Position numbers and translations under genes: made by a program. Shown in pieces: positions 32,544 to 40,555 of a DNA stretch of 40,555 nt. Source of the DNA: Selenomonadaceae bacterium (GTDB lineage: Bacteria > Bacillota > Negativicutes > Selenomonadales > Selenomonadaceae); contig JAFUTY010000060.1 of NCBI GenBank assembly GCA_017484005.1, positions 1 through 40,555 on the forward strand. Reading direction: 5' to 3'. The notes beneath the pieces were generated by a model. It had not been told where the DNA came from. It ran no database searches and saw only the letters and a program-made list of their open reading frames with translations. Positions within the stretch are counted from its first letter, which is position 1. The number at the start of each line of letters is the position of its first letter.

Positions 32544-35297
32544 TTAACACTCAAACAATCTTTGTCCTAGTTTCAGATCTGGGAATAGACATTCGACAAG
32601 TCGCATCGGTTTTCCATCAGAATCGACTGGCTGTTTTTCGCCATTTTCCATAACATCGATCGCCCGCGCCAATATCCATTCATGAAATTCTTTCGATTCT
32701 TTTTCATTTGGCCAATCGGGATATTTTTCCAATTTCTGAGTCTCGATCTTGAATGGAATTGCATAGAGTTTTTCCAATTCCTCTCGAGTGTATTTCATGC
32801 CATCGTAGAATTTTGGCTTATATCCCCAGACCGAAAAATTTTGATAATTCAAGAGTTCGATGCGATAGAAATCGAAAGAAGACATATGTTCAGAATGAGG
32901 ATTAAAGACAGGTCTGACATCGAAACCAGCTGTTCCATCGACAATTCCAGAATCCTCACCATTTGTAGTGACATGCAAGCATGTTTCTGACCATGGGATT
33001 CTAAGGAACTCGCAGAGTTTTTCGGTAGTTTCTCGAGGATAGAGTTTCAAATCTTCAAAACGAACTTGTCTCATGATTTCAAAATTGGGATCGTCAGATT
33101 TTACATATCTCCCATAAAAGCTTTGTCCCATATAATTTCCTTTTGAAAAATGCTTCACTACATCATATGGAGTGAGCGGTGTTCCATTCACTCCTCTATT
33201 ACCTTTCAATCTAGCATTGTGCATGCATCCGCATTGAGTAAAAGGACTTCGAGTGACTCCAACACGTTTTTTATGCTTGAAATTGCTAAATAGTTTTTGT
33301 TCCAATTCATTCATATTAGTTATATGAAAATTCCGAGCGAAAGTTGACTGATGCATTCCATGTTTATCCCAAAAGATTGCTGGAGCTATTCTTTGATTGA
33401 ATTTTCTTCCGACAATTTCATTTATGGATAGATAAAATGCTTTGAACCAGTCACATAACTCATATTGTTTATCAGGATCAAGATAGTTACTTATTGATTT
33501 AAAAAATGTTTTTCTGTCATTTTTATGTTTATGTTTCAAAGCATGATTTAAATTTTCATTCAGCAATTTAACTTCATCTTCATTGATCGGATTGCTCATA
33601 CGATCTATTGCATCTTTTACAGATTTTCCCTCGCAAAAAATTTTCCACACCAATACAAATGAAGACAATCCATGCCAACCTATCGTTAGAAGTGAAGGAT
33701 GACTATCCAATATCATGTTGAAGAAATCAGAACCTGAAAATCCTCGCGGAAGTGAATTTATAAATTCATTGATTTCGTCGATCATTAATAACTTCGGATC
33801 TTTTCGTTCGATCTTCGTCGGATAATATTTCGATTTCTCCTCATCACTGAATAGGAAGACAACTTTCTTCGTTCCAATTACATATGTCCAATCAATCACA
33901 GTCATGGATTTCAGAAAATCTTTCAATGATGAGTATTGCAGATAGAGGTGATTGTCTGAATTGAATCGATCTGTCGTTCGAAGTTTGTCACAGATCCATG
34001 TCAATTCTTCGATGTTATATGCATCTTTCAAAATCACAGGCAAATCAGATTCAACTTGCGCGAGAAATTCTTTCATACAAGATTTGATCGGCAGTTCAAA
34101 TTTATCGGTTGGGAATTCCGTGTGCGACAAATCAGAATGGAATCCCTCATAATTGCGTAACATCGATAGATAATCTGCATATTGTTTTTTCAGCGATACA
34201 ACTTTCTGATAGAGTTGATCCGCCGACATCTTTGGAATATCTGGATACAGATCCTTTCCATAAATCAGAGTGCCTTTTTTATCCTGGAAAATCTCCTTGA
34301 TGTTTTCATTCGAAAGGATCTCCACATCGCCGCCACATCTTTTGAGAAAATCGAATAGCCCATGAAGTTTGATTCCTGAATCAGATGCAACATAAATTTT
34401 TCCATTCAACCAATTGAGATTGACTGTTGACAATTTACTCCAATCCAAAGATTCATCTGCATTCTTCGAGATCTTTTTGACTCTAGCGATAATTTTTCCG
34501 TCAGTATCAATTATCGGCAATTCAATCGATTTTGGATTTTTCTCGAATTCAGTTTTGCAAAGTTTGAATAAATCTGCATCGTCAATTTTATCCATTGAGG
34601 ATTTCAATGAGATCGGCGGAAGATATGACATCGCGAGTTGCATAACGCCTTCAGAATCGAATGATAGTTTTTGATTTCCATTCCAAATTGCCCACCAATC
34701 GTAGTGCTTGTCATCATCCAAAATGTAGATATACTCCGCACCATTCTCGAAAAGCTCGATACTTTTTTTGAATCCGACTTTCGGAAGTTGTAATTGAGAC
34801 GGCAGGCATGAAATTTCCATGAATCGTTCATCGCCAATTTTTCCCAGATCATTATTCGTAAAAACATGCGGATTCCATGAAACTTCGATCTTCAAGATTT
34901 CGCCATCAACCACATTTTTCACGACGGAAGTATTTTTTGGAGAATCCGGTTTCTCATTGGAAAGAATTTCAGTTCCATTTGCGATAAATTTTACATAGTC
35001 TGGAATAATCGTGAGCTTTTCTCCGTTGATAATGAGTTGAATTCCTTGCAATGAAACTTTGAGAAGTCCATTTTTGACGCAGACAATATCAAACGTGACA
35101 GATCGCGAAGTGCTGTTGAGATGATAGATCTTTCCGTTTTTCGAATCAGAGCTATCGATTTTGCATTCAGCGTCATTCGTTACAGATATTTGAACATCAT
35201 TTTCAGAAGTGCCTTGATTCTGAATTTCGATACGAGCAACATCGATGCGCGTTTCACCGATCCATTGTTTTAAAATATCAGGATAATTTTTTTGCAA
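32544..35297 (-). CDS. Large sulfotransferase-like protein
   Basis: A 917-residue protein, TTG start at 35297 with AGGAGA upstream. The first 150 or so residues are beta-rich, the middle is helical without recognised domains, and the C-terminal third looks like a sulfotransferase: HGMHQSTF in place of the 5'-phosphosulfate loop, KRVGVTRSPFTQCGC (about residue 680) as the 3'-phosphate R..S region and VRFEDLKLYPRETTEKLCEFLRIPW (about 744), the classic ..YEDL...P......FL. block. The P-loop part is degenerate, so the assignment is moderate. It probably sulfates a surface glycan or protein using PAPS. Stretches near 33.2-33.7 kb are more AT-rich than the neighbours, which suggests transfer. First gene of the operon behind the G11 promoter. 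Confidence 0.6.
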   Translation of the reverse strand: MQKNYPDILKQWIGETRIDVARIEIQNQGTSENDVQISVTNDAECKIDSSDSKNGKIYHLNSTSRSVTFDIVCVKNGLLKVSLQGIQLIINGEKLTIIPDYVKFIANGTEILSNEKPDSPKNTSVVKNVVDGEILKIEVSWNPHVFTNNDLGKIGDERFMEISCLPSQLQLPKVGFKKSIELFENGAEYIYILDDDKHYDWWAIWNGNQKLSFDSEGVMQLAMSYLPPISLKSSMDKIDDADLFKLCKTEFEKNPKSIELPIIDTDGKIIARVKKISKNADESLDWSKLSTVNLNWLNGKIYVASDSGIKLHGLFDFLKRCGGDVEILSNENIKEIFQDKKGTLIYGKDLYPDIPKMSADQLYQKVVSLKKQYADYLSMLRNYEGFHSDLSHTEFPTDKFELPIKSCMKEFLAQVESDLPVILKDAYNIEELTWICDKLRTTDRFNSDNHLYLQYSSLKDFLKSMTVIDWTYVIGTKKVVFLFSDEEKSKYYPTKIERKDPKLLMIDEINEFINSLPRGFSGSDFFNMILDSHPSLLTIGWHGLSSFVLVWKIFCEGKSVKDAIDRMSNPINEDEVKLLNENLNHALKHKHKNDRKTFFKSISNYLDPDKQYELCDWFKAFYLSINEIVGRKFNQRIAPAIFWDKHGMHQSTFARNFHITNMNELEQKLFSNFKHKKRVGVTRSPFTQCGCMHNARLKGNRGVNGTPLTPYDVVKHFSKGNYMGQSFYGRYVKSDDPNFEIMRQVRFEDLKLYPRETTEKLCEFLRIPWSETCLHVTTNGEDSGIVDGTAGFDVRPVFNPHSEHMSSFDFYRIELLNYQNFSVWGYKPKFYDGMKYTREELEKLYAIPFKIETQKLEKYPDWPNEKESKEFHEWILARAIDVMENGEKQPVDSDGKPMRLVECLFPDLKLGQRLFEC

Positions 35298-35352
35298 ATG
35301 AATCTCTCCTAATCAATCACGACAAAAATCTTGAGTGTTAAAACGAGGATAG

Positions 35353-35380
35353 ATTTTAGTCCCCCCCCCCCGAGTGTCAA
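35353..35380 (-). promoter_or_regulatory. Promoter with G11 spacer tract (candidate phase-variable switch)
   Basis: On the minus strand: TTGACA (35380-35375), spacer CTC-G11-AC of 16 nt, TAAAAT (35358-35353), about 56 nt upstream of the start codon. The -35 is consensus and the -10 is 5 of 6, so the spacer length set by the G run should strongly affect strength; 12 G would give the optimal 17 nt. Confidence 0.75.
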
Positions 35381-35410
35381 GTGCTTTTTTAAAAAATCTT
35401 TCCGGAAATG

Positions 35411-35460
35411 AAAAAAGATCCCCGATCGTTTTTCAGATCGAGGATCTCTTTTTTATTCGG
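35411..35460. terminator. Bidirectional terminator between divergent operons, with ATTCGG tail
   Basis: An 11-bp stem GATCCCCGATC / GATCGAGGATC (35417-35427/35436-35446), A run before, six T then ATTCGG after. It lies upstream of both divergent genes and so insulates their promoters rather than ending a known gene. Confidence 0.75.
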
Positions 35461-35554
35461 AATTTGAATCGATTTCTCAATGTACAAATCAATTTTCAAT
35501 TGTGACTTGCATGGATTCGAGATTTTTCTAAAATGACTCGCGGAGGCTGATTGA

Positions 35555-36286
35555 ATGAGAATTGCAATTGTCGATGACGCCGCGGAAGATCTTTCGCAGG
35601 GAATTGATTTTCTCAAAACTTACATCTCGAAAAATTATCCGGAGCTGGAAATAAAAATCGAGTCATTTGAAGATCCCGAAAAATTTTTGGATGAATTTGA
35701 GCGCGGTAAATTTGATCTGATTTTGCTTGATATCATAATGGAAACGATGAATGGAATTCAAGCGGCACAAAGAATTCGAGAGATCGATCGCGATTGTTCA
35801 ATAATTTTTGTGACGAGCAGCGAGGATTTTTTGATCGATGGCTATTCAGTTTTTGCAATTGGATATTTTTTGAAACCGATTCAAGATCATGAAGGAGATC
35901 TCAAGCGGACGTTTGAATTCATACTTCCGAAAATTTTGGAGAAAAATCGAACGCTCAAAGTCATGGCGATTGGAAATTTGAAACTCGATATTCCATTCAA
36001 AGAAATTTTGCTCGTCGATATCAGTCCAAATCATAAAGTTCGAATCGTGACATTGAATCAAGAAATCTTCACGACGATGAATTATCGAGATTGTCAGGAG
36101 ATTCTGCTGCAGGATCAGCGGTTTTTGGAGTGTCATTATCGAATCATCATCAACATGGATCGCGTGCAGTCGATGAAATCGGAGGATTTTATTTTGAGCA
36201 ATGGAATCAAAGTGCCAATGAGCCAGCGATATCGCCGCGAATCGAAGCTCGCATATATGAATTACCTGCTGCATAAAAATGATTAG
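35555..36286 (+). CDS. LytTR-family response regulator
   Basis: A 243-residue protein. Receiver domain 1-120: IVDDAAED acidic pocket, [14 protein letters not shown] with the phosphoacceptor Asp, FVTSSEDF and GYFLKPIQ with the Lys. The C-terminal part ([16 protein letters not shown]...[37 protein letters not shown]) is a LytTR DNA-binding domain of the AgrA/ComE type, which bends promoter DNA. No LytS/AgrC-type kinase is adjacent. It is directly followed by a chemoreceptor gene; the nearby phase-variable promoters are plausible targets, but this is not shown. Confidence 0.9.
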   Translation: MRIAIVDDAAEDLSQGIDFLKTYISKNYPELEIKIESFEDPEKFLDEFERGKFDLILLDIIMETMNGIQAAQRIREIDRDCSIIFVTSSEDFLIDGYSVFAIGYFLKPIQDHEGDLKRTFEFILPKILEKNRTLKVMAIGNLKLDIPFKEILLVDISPNHKVRIVTLNQEIFTTMNYRDCQEILLQDQRFLECHYRIIINMDRVQSMKSEDFILSNGIKVPMSQRYRRESKLAYMNYLLHKND

Positions 36287-36297
36287 GTGTGATCAAA

Positions 36298-38235
36298 TTG
36301 AACATTCGTGCGCAATTTATACTTCTATCCGGCGTCGTTGGAATCATCTTGATAGTTGTATCGATTCTTGGATATCGAGCGGCATCGTCGAATTTGCAGG
36401 AAAGTATCGAGCATGAATTAATCGCGACGATTCATATTCAAGAAAAAGTGCTCGATGGCTGGATTCGAGAAAAATCTCAAACTGCAATCAATTCTGCGAA
36501 TCTCATGGGAAAATTTTTCGGAACTGATAGAGCATCGATTCAAAAACTCATGCAACTCTCGCAAAGTGATCCAGAAATCATGGCAGTCACGAATTGCGAT
36601 GAAAATGGATTAGTCATTTCAAACGAAAATGATTACACTGGGCAGCTGGAGATTCGAAATCGCGATTGGTATCAGAGATCAAAATCTGAACGCAAATTGA
36701 TTTTCACCGATGTTTATGTCGATGTTGTGAGTGGGAAAGCTGTAGTTTCAGCGGCGCATCCATATTTTGATCCGAGCGGAAATTTTCTCGGATCGGTTTG
36801 CGTTGATATCTCAATCGATACACTCAATGATGAAATCAAAAAGCTCAAATATCGCGGTGCAGGAATCGGAATGATTCTCGATCAAAATGGAAAAGTGATC
36901 GTTTCAGCTGAACCAGTCTCGCAAAATTTTTCCGATGAATTCAAATCGAATCAGTCTGAAGGATTTTTCGTGACGGCGGATCAAAATGTTGTCGCGTATC
37001 AAAAACTTGAATCAACTGGTTGGATCGTTGCAATTTCCGTCCCGCATGAAATCGTTTTCGAATCAATGGATCGTCTGCAAATGGCATATACGATTCTAAT
37101 CGCCGTGACACTCCTCGGAATCATCGTCACAATTCTATTTTGCTTGAGATTTGCAACTCGAATCACAAATTACATCGCGAATCTCAAAGATCGAATTGAA
37201 AATTTATCGCGCGGGAATTTCAAAATCTCGGAAATGAAAATTGAGTCGCAGGATGAATTTGGAGATCTAGCGCGAGAGTTCAATTCAATGACTCAAAACG
37301 TTCGAAATCTGATTCAGAAAGTCGCCAAAACTTCGGAAGATGTTGCAAAATCCTCGGAAGAATTGAATGCAAGTGCGCATCAATCTGCGGATTCAGCGAA
37401 TTATGTTGCCGATACAACGATTAAAGTTGCCGAGGCTCTCGATAATCAAATGCAGAATATCATTCAAGCGCGGGAGAATATCGAGCGAATCAATGGCGAT
37501 ATCAATTCGATGTTGGAAAAATCGCTCGTCATAACTCAAAACACTCAATCGATGGAAGAATCAGCTCGCGCGGGAGATCGATTAATGCAGGATGCGATTG
37601 AAAAGATGTCGAGCATCGAGCAAAGTGTTTCAGATTCTGCAAGAATGGTTGAAAAGCTCGGTGAAAATTCCAAAGAGATCGGCTCGATTGTTGAAGCGAT
37701 CTCTAGCATTGCGGAACAGACAAATCTTTTAGCGTTGAATGCAGCGATTGAGGCAGCGCGCGCGGGAGATGCAGGTCGAGGATTTGCAGTTGTTGCTGAT
37801 GAAGTTCGAAAGCTTGCAACATCGTCTCAAGAGGCGGCGGAAAAAATCAATGCGCGAATCCATGGAATTCAAGTCGATACAGAGCAGGCAGTTCGAGCGA
37901 TGAAAACTGGAACTCAGAACGTTGAACTTGGATCTCAAGCGATGAATGATGTCGGTGCGCAATTCGCCGAGATAATTCGAATGCTCAATGAAAATAAACG
38001 GCGAATCGAAGATGTGGGCGGAACGGTTCAAGAAGTTTCGAGCGAGGCAAATCGAATCGTTCAAGTTGTAGAGAAAATCGATGAATCTAGTCGAACGACT
38101 GCAGATCAAACTCAAACGATCTCCGCATCGACTCAAGAACAAACTGCATCGACTGAAGAAATCGCGGCATCATCTCGAACGTTGGCAGATATCGCGAATG
38201 AATTGCAAACTGAAACGAGCAAATTCAAAATCTGA
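36298..38235 (+). CDS. Methyl-accepting chemotaxis protein with dCache sensor
   Basis: About 645 residues. A membrane helix near the N-terminus, an extracytoplasmic double-Cache domain, a second membrane helix near residue 265, HAMP ([32 protein letters not shown]) and the signalling hairpin with tip [36 protein letters not shown]. The Cache region has RDWYQRS, DVYVD and VCVDIS at places matching the R.WY...Y...D amino-acid-binding pattern of dCache_1AA sensors, so an amino acid ligand is likely. Start TTG 36298 with AGGTGTGAT upstream is preferred to GTG 36289. It is 11 nt after the LytTR gene. No C-terminal CheR tether pentapeptide is seen. Confidence 0.92.
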   Translation: MNIRAQFILLSGVVGIILIVVSILGYRAASSNLQESIEHELIATIHIQEKVLDGWIREKSQTAINSANLMGKFFGTDRASIQKLMQLSQSDPEIMAVTNCDENGLVISNENDYTGQLEIRNRDWYQRSKSERKLIFTDVYVDVVSGKAVVSAAHPYFDPSGNFLGSVCVDISIDTLNDEIKKLKYRGAGIGMILDQNGKVIVSAEPVSQNFSDEFKSNQSEGFFVTADQNVVAYQKLESTGWIVAISVPHEIVFESMDRLQMAYTILIAVTLLGIIVTILFCLRFATRITNYIANLKDRIENLSRGNFKISEMKIESQDEFGDLAREFNSMTQNVRNLIQKVAKTSEDVAKSSEELNASAHQSADSANYVADTTIKVAEALDNQMQNIIQARENIERINGDINSMLEKSLVITQNTQSMEESARAGDRLMQDAIEKMSSIEQSVSDSARMVEKLGENSKEIGSIVEAISSIAEQTNLLALNAAIEAARAGDAGRGFAVVADEVRKLATSSQEAAEKINARIHGIQVDTEQAVRAMKTGTQNVELGSQAMNDVGAQFAEIIRMLNENKRRIEDVGGTVQEVSSEANRIVQVVEKIDESSRTTADQTQTISASTQEQTASTEEIAASSRTLADIANELQTETSKFKI

Positions 38236-38252
38236 TCCGGAAATAAAAAAAG

Positions 38253-38297
38253 AGATCCCTGATAGATCAATTGAGATCTGTCGGGGATCTTTTTTTA
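38253..38297 (+). terminator. Terminator after the chemoreceptor gene
   Basis: Outer stem AGATCCCTGAT / GTCGGGGATCT (38253-38263/38280-38290), A run before and seven T after; another member of the recurring hairpin family. Confidence 0.8.
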
Positions 38298-38326
38298 ATT
38301 TGTGAAAAAATTTTTTAGAAAGGGAC

Positions 38327-38354
38327 TTGATTTTCGGGGGGGGGGGACAAAATT
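38327..38354 (+). promoter_or_regulatory. Second G11 spacer promoter-like sequence, upstream of the RTX-like gene
   Basis: TTGATT (38327-38332), spacer TTC-G11-AC of 16 nt (G run 38336-38346), AAAATT (38349-38354). The layout and flanks copy those of the minus-strand promoter at 35353-35380. The -10 is weaker; TATAAA at 38371 may be an alternative. Confidence 0.55.
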
Positions 38355-38398
38355 GGGGGCTGAATTTTTCTATAAAATATAAAAAGGAGGTTTATAAA

Positions 38399-40555
38399 TT
38401 GAAAGATTTTGATCTTCAACTTTTTGCAGGCGTAGCTTGGACTGACGGCGATGATAATCCGGATGCGATCACTGGTGAAACTGTTCAAGATCAAACAATC
38501 AATGCATTGGGCGGAAATGACTCGATCCGTATCAATCTGAGTTCAAGTGATAGTAGTACTCACATCCAAAACTCCTCGATTGAAGGTGGAGACGATGATG
38601 ATTTAATCAATATCAATCTGAATTCTTCTACTAGAAATGCTTACATCTCCAGTTCCTCGATATATGGCGGATCTGGAAATGATTCGATCATTATCAATGC
38701 GAATGCTTCCTACGGTACTGACATCACCGACTCCTAGATCGATGCTGGCAATGGAAATGATCTGATTTCTCTCAATACTGATGCAAGCAATAGCTCGATC
38801 TCTTTAGGATCTGGCAGTGACTCGATCGTTATCAATGGCGTGGCAGCTTCAAACACAATCGATGCTGGATTGAATGATAATGCTGCTGACTTCATTCAAT
38901 TCAATGGTCAGGCTACAGGCAACCGAATCATAAATTTCGGTGTTGGCGATTCGATTCAAATTCCTATTTCCGTTGATTTGTACGGTATTACCATTACTTA
39001 CACCGAAGGATCAATCGTCGGAAATGATTATGTCATCTCTATTAGTGGTGCTGGAAATTCAGGCGGAGCTGTCACAATTGTTGATGCTGGCGCGAATATT
39101 CAAGTTGCAACAGTTGGATCTTCGCGAGTCTATTATTACATCGCACCAACATGGACTGAAGGCAATGATTCAAAAACATATGATTCATCTGTATCTGGAG
39201 CAACGATCAATGCTCTCGCCGGAAATGACTCGATCTATTTTGCAGCTCGAGCAGAGTCACTTTCGATTAATGCCGGAGCAGGGAATGATTCGATCTATTT
39301 CAGCGATGCTGTGGCTTCAGTTTCTATCGATGGCGGAATTGGCGATGATTTGATCTCTATCGCAAGTCAATCAAACTACAACTCGATCAATACTGGCGAC
39401 GGAAATGACTTGATCCGTTTAGATCAAAACGCACTTGATAACACAATTAATGCTGGATCTGGAAATGACTCAATTTATTTCACAAATCTGCCCTCCAAAA
39501 ATGTAATCAATGCCGGCGCGGGATCTGATCTTATCTCTATCGTTGGTATGTCAAACGATAATACAATTGATGCCGGAGCTGGCGATGACTCGATTTATCT
39601 TGGTGCTCAATCAACCGAAAACTCAATCAGTGCTGGCGACGGAAATGATCTAGTCTCTTTAAATGGTTGGGCACTGAAAACATCGATCGATGCTGGTGCG
39701 GGCAATGACTCGATCTATTTCAATTATAATGTAAATGAAAACTCTATTAATGCCGGAGCTGGCGATGATTTGATCTCTATCAATGGCAATGCATTTCCAA
39801 ACTCGATTGATCTAGGTGAGGGCGATGACTCGATCTTTTTCAATGGAACGGCATCTGAAAACTCAATCAATACTGGTGACGGAAATGATCTGATTTCTCT
39901 TAGTGGTGATTTGGCGTCTAAAAACTCAATCAATATCGGAGCTGGAAATGATTCGATCGTTTTCAATAATCAAGGAACAGCAGGTGCAAACACGATCGAT
40001 GCTGGAACTGAAAACGATTCGATTTATTTCGGAAATAATGTAGTCAATAACACGATTTCAGCTGGCGATGGATCTGATTATCTCGAATTCAATTCATCAG
40101 CCTCAACAGTTATCGCTCAAGTTACAGATTTTGGAATTGGCGATTCATTGAAATTCTCCGGCGCAACTGGATCTGTCAATGGCAGCGATTACATCATTCA
40201 AATCGATTCAGATAGAAGTATCACTCTCACCGGAGTTGCAGATAGCGTTCGAAGTCTTGGCGATGGATTATTTGTCTATGGAGCACCAGTTGGAAACTAT
40301 TTCTCGATCAACGGCTCAACCGTCACTAAAATTGAAAATGGATCTGTTGCTACAAATTATGACGATACGATCTATGCAACAAATCTCTCGACTTCAATCA
40401 ATGCCGGCGCAGGTTCAGATATTATTTCAGTCATGTCCGGAACTGGAACGATCGATGGAGGATCTGGCGCAGATCAAATCTATCTCGAAACGACAACGGT
40501 CACGATTGTCGGATCTGGAACTGTGTCTCAAAATGGATCGATCTGGACGATTGGA
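38399..40555 (+). pseudogene. Repeat-rich RTX-like surface/secreted protein, amber-interrupted and cut by the window edge
   Basis: Start TTG 38399 with AGGAGG 8 nt upstream. It begins MKDFDLQLFAGVAWTDGDDNP without a signal peptide, so type I-like secretion is possible. An in-frame TAG at 38735 (a TCG-to-TAG change fits the repeat, restoring SIDAGNGND) ends a 112-residue product; the same frame is open from there to the window end, so the full gene is over 719 codons. Repeats have one AG.GNDxI motif each, like the GG.G.D.x Ca-binding turns of RTX proteins, but with a 20-residue period. The segment WTEGNDSKTYDSSVSGATINALAGND (encoded near 39150) echoes the N-terminal module. The amber codon may be real decay, suppression or a sequence error. 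Confidence 0.65.
39263..40051 (+). repeat. About 13 tandem 60-bp (20-residue) repeats
   Basis: Each unit reads [ST]I[ND]AGxG[ND]DxIxF plus about eight variable residues ending in N. Two units are one or two residues longer; otherwise the period holds. Codons vary between units, which argues for old, selected repeats rather than recent duplication. Confidence 0.85.

Overview
The window reads as a chromosomal segment of a low-GC diderm Firmicute (Negativicutes; Selenomonadales or a relative). The strongest support is three tandem genes for porin-like outer-membrane proteins that carry an N-terminal SLH domain (OmpM/Mep45 type), combined with Firmicute-style GGAGG ribosome binding sites, many TTG starts and mini-ribonuclease III. 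The species cannot be named from sequence alone.

Layout. 1-1958: the 3' end of a tandem-Hpt phosphotransfer gene coupled to a response-regulator diguanylate cyclase. 1955-4590: a small candidate RiPP locus made of a 52-residue peptide with four ACGAGDK repeats, a radical SAM/SPASM enzyme and an MDR oxidoreductase, with a divergent HxlR regulator. 4654-11721: exported proteins of unknown role, a zinc-ribbon/DUF805 membrane protein, an LpdD-like protein, a CobA-HemD fusion, mrnC, a shortened uvrC and tRNA-Leu(UAG). 11854-17067: three SLH porin paralogues, with a decayed IS200/IS605-like structured-RNA element between the first two. 17151-19624: an Rpn-type nuclease gene with a duplicated tail ORF, and a frameshifted glycosyltransferase-methyltransferase. 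19639-21626: trpBA. 21784-26964: a dynamin-like GTPase cluster containing one GTPase relic, one frameshifted gene, a coiled-coil gene with 174-bp repeats and a miniature EF-Tu-like GTPase. 27019-29786: thiM-thiE-thiD plus an exported protein. 29887-35297: a sulfotransferase-like / nucleotidyltransferase / APS-kinase-like operon. 35555-38235: a LytTR response regulator and a dCache chemoreceptor. 38399-end: a repeat-rich RTX-like surface or secreted protein, interrupted by an amber codon and running off the window.

The most unusual part is 29.9-40.5 kb. Two G11 tracts lie in the spacers of promoter-like sequences of nearly identical layout (acTTGA..-YTC-G11-AC-aAAAt). One faces the sulfotransferase operon, the other the RTX-like gene. 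A third tract, G13, lies inside the nucleotidyltransferase gene and splits it into two frames. This looks like a coordinated set of contingency (phase-variable) loci controlling surface glycan or protein decoration and a repeat protein, apparently OFF at least for the nucleotidyltransferase in this assembly.

Intergenic regions carry many similar bidirectional terminator hairpins with a GATCGGGGATC-like stem. Several are followed by the same T-tract plus GTTCGG or ATTCGG tail.
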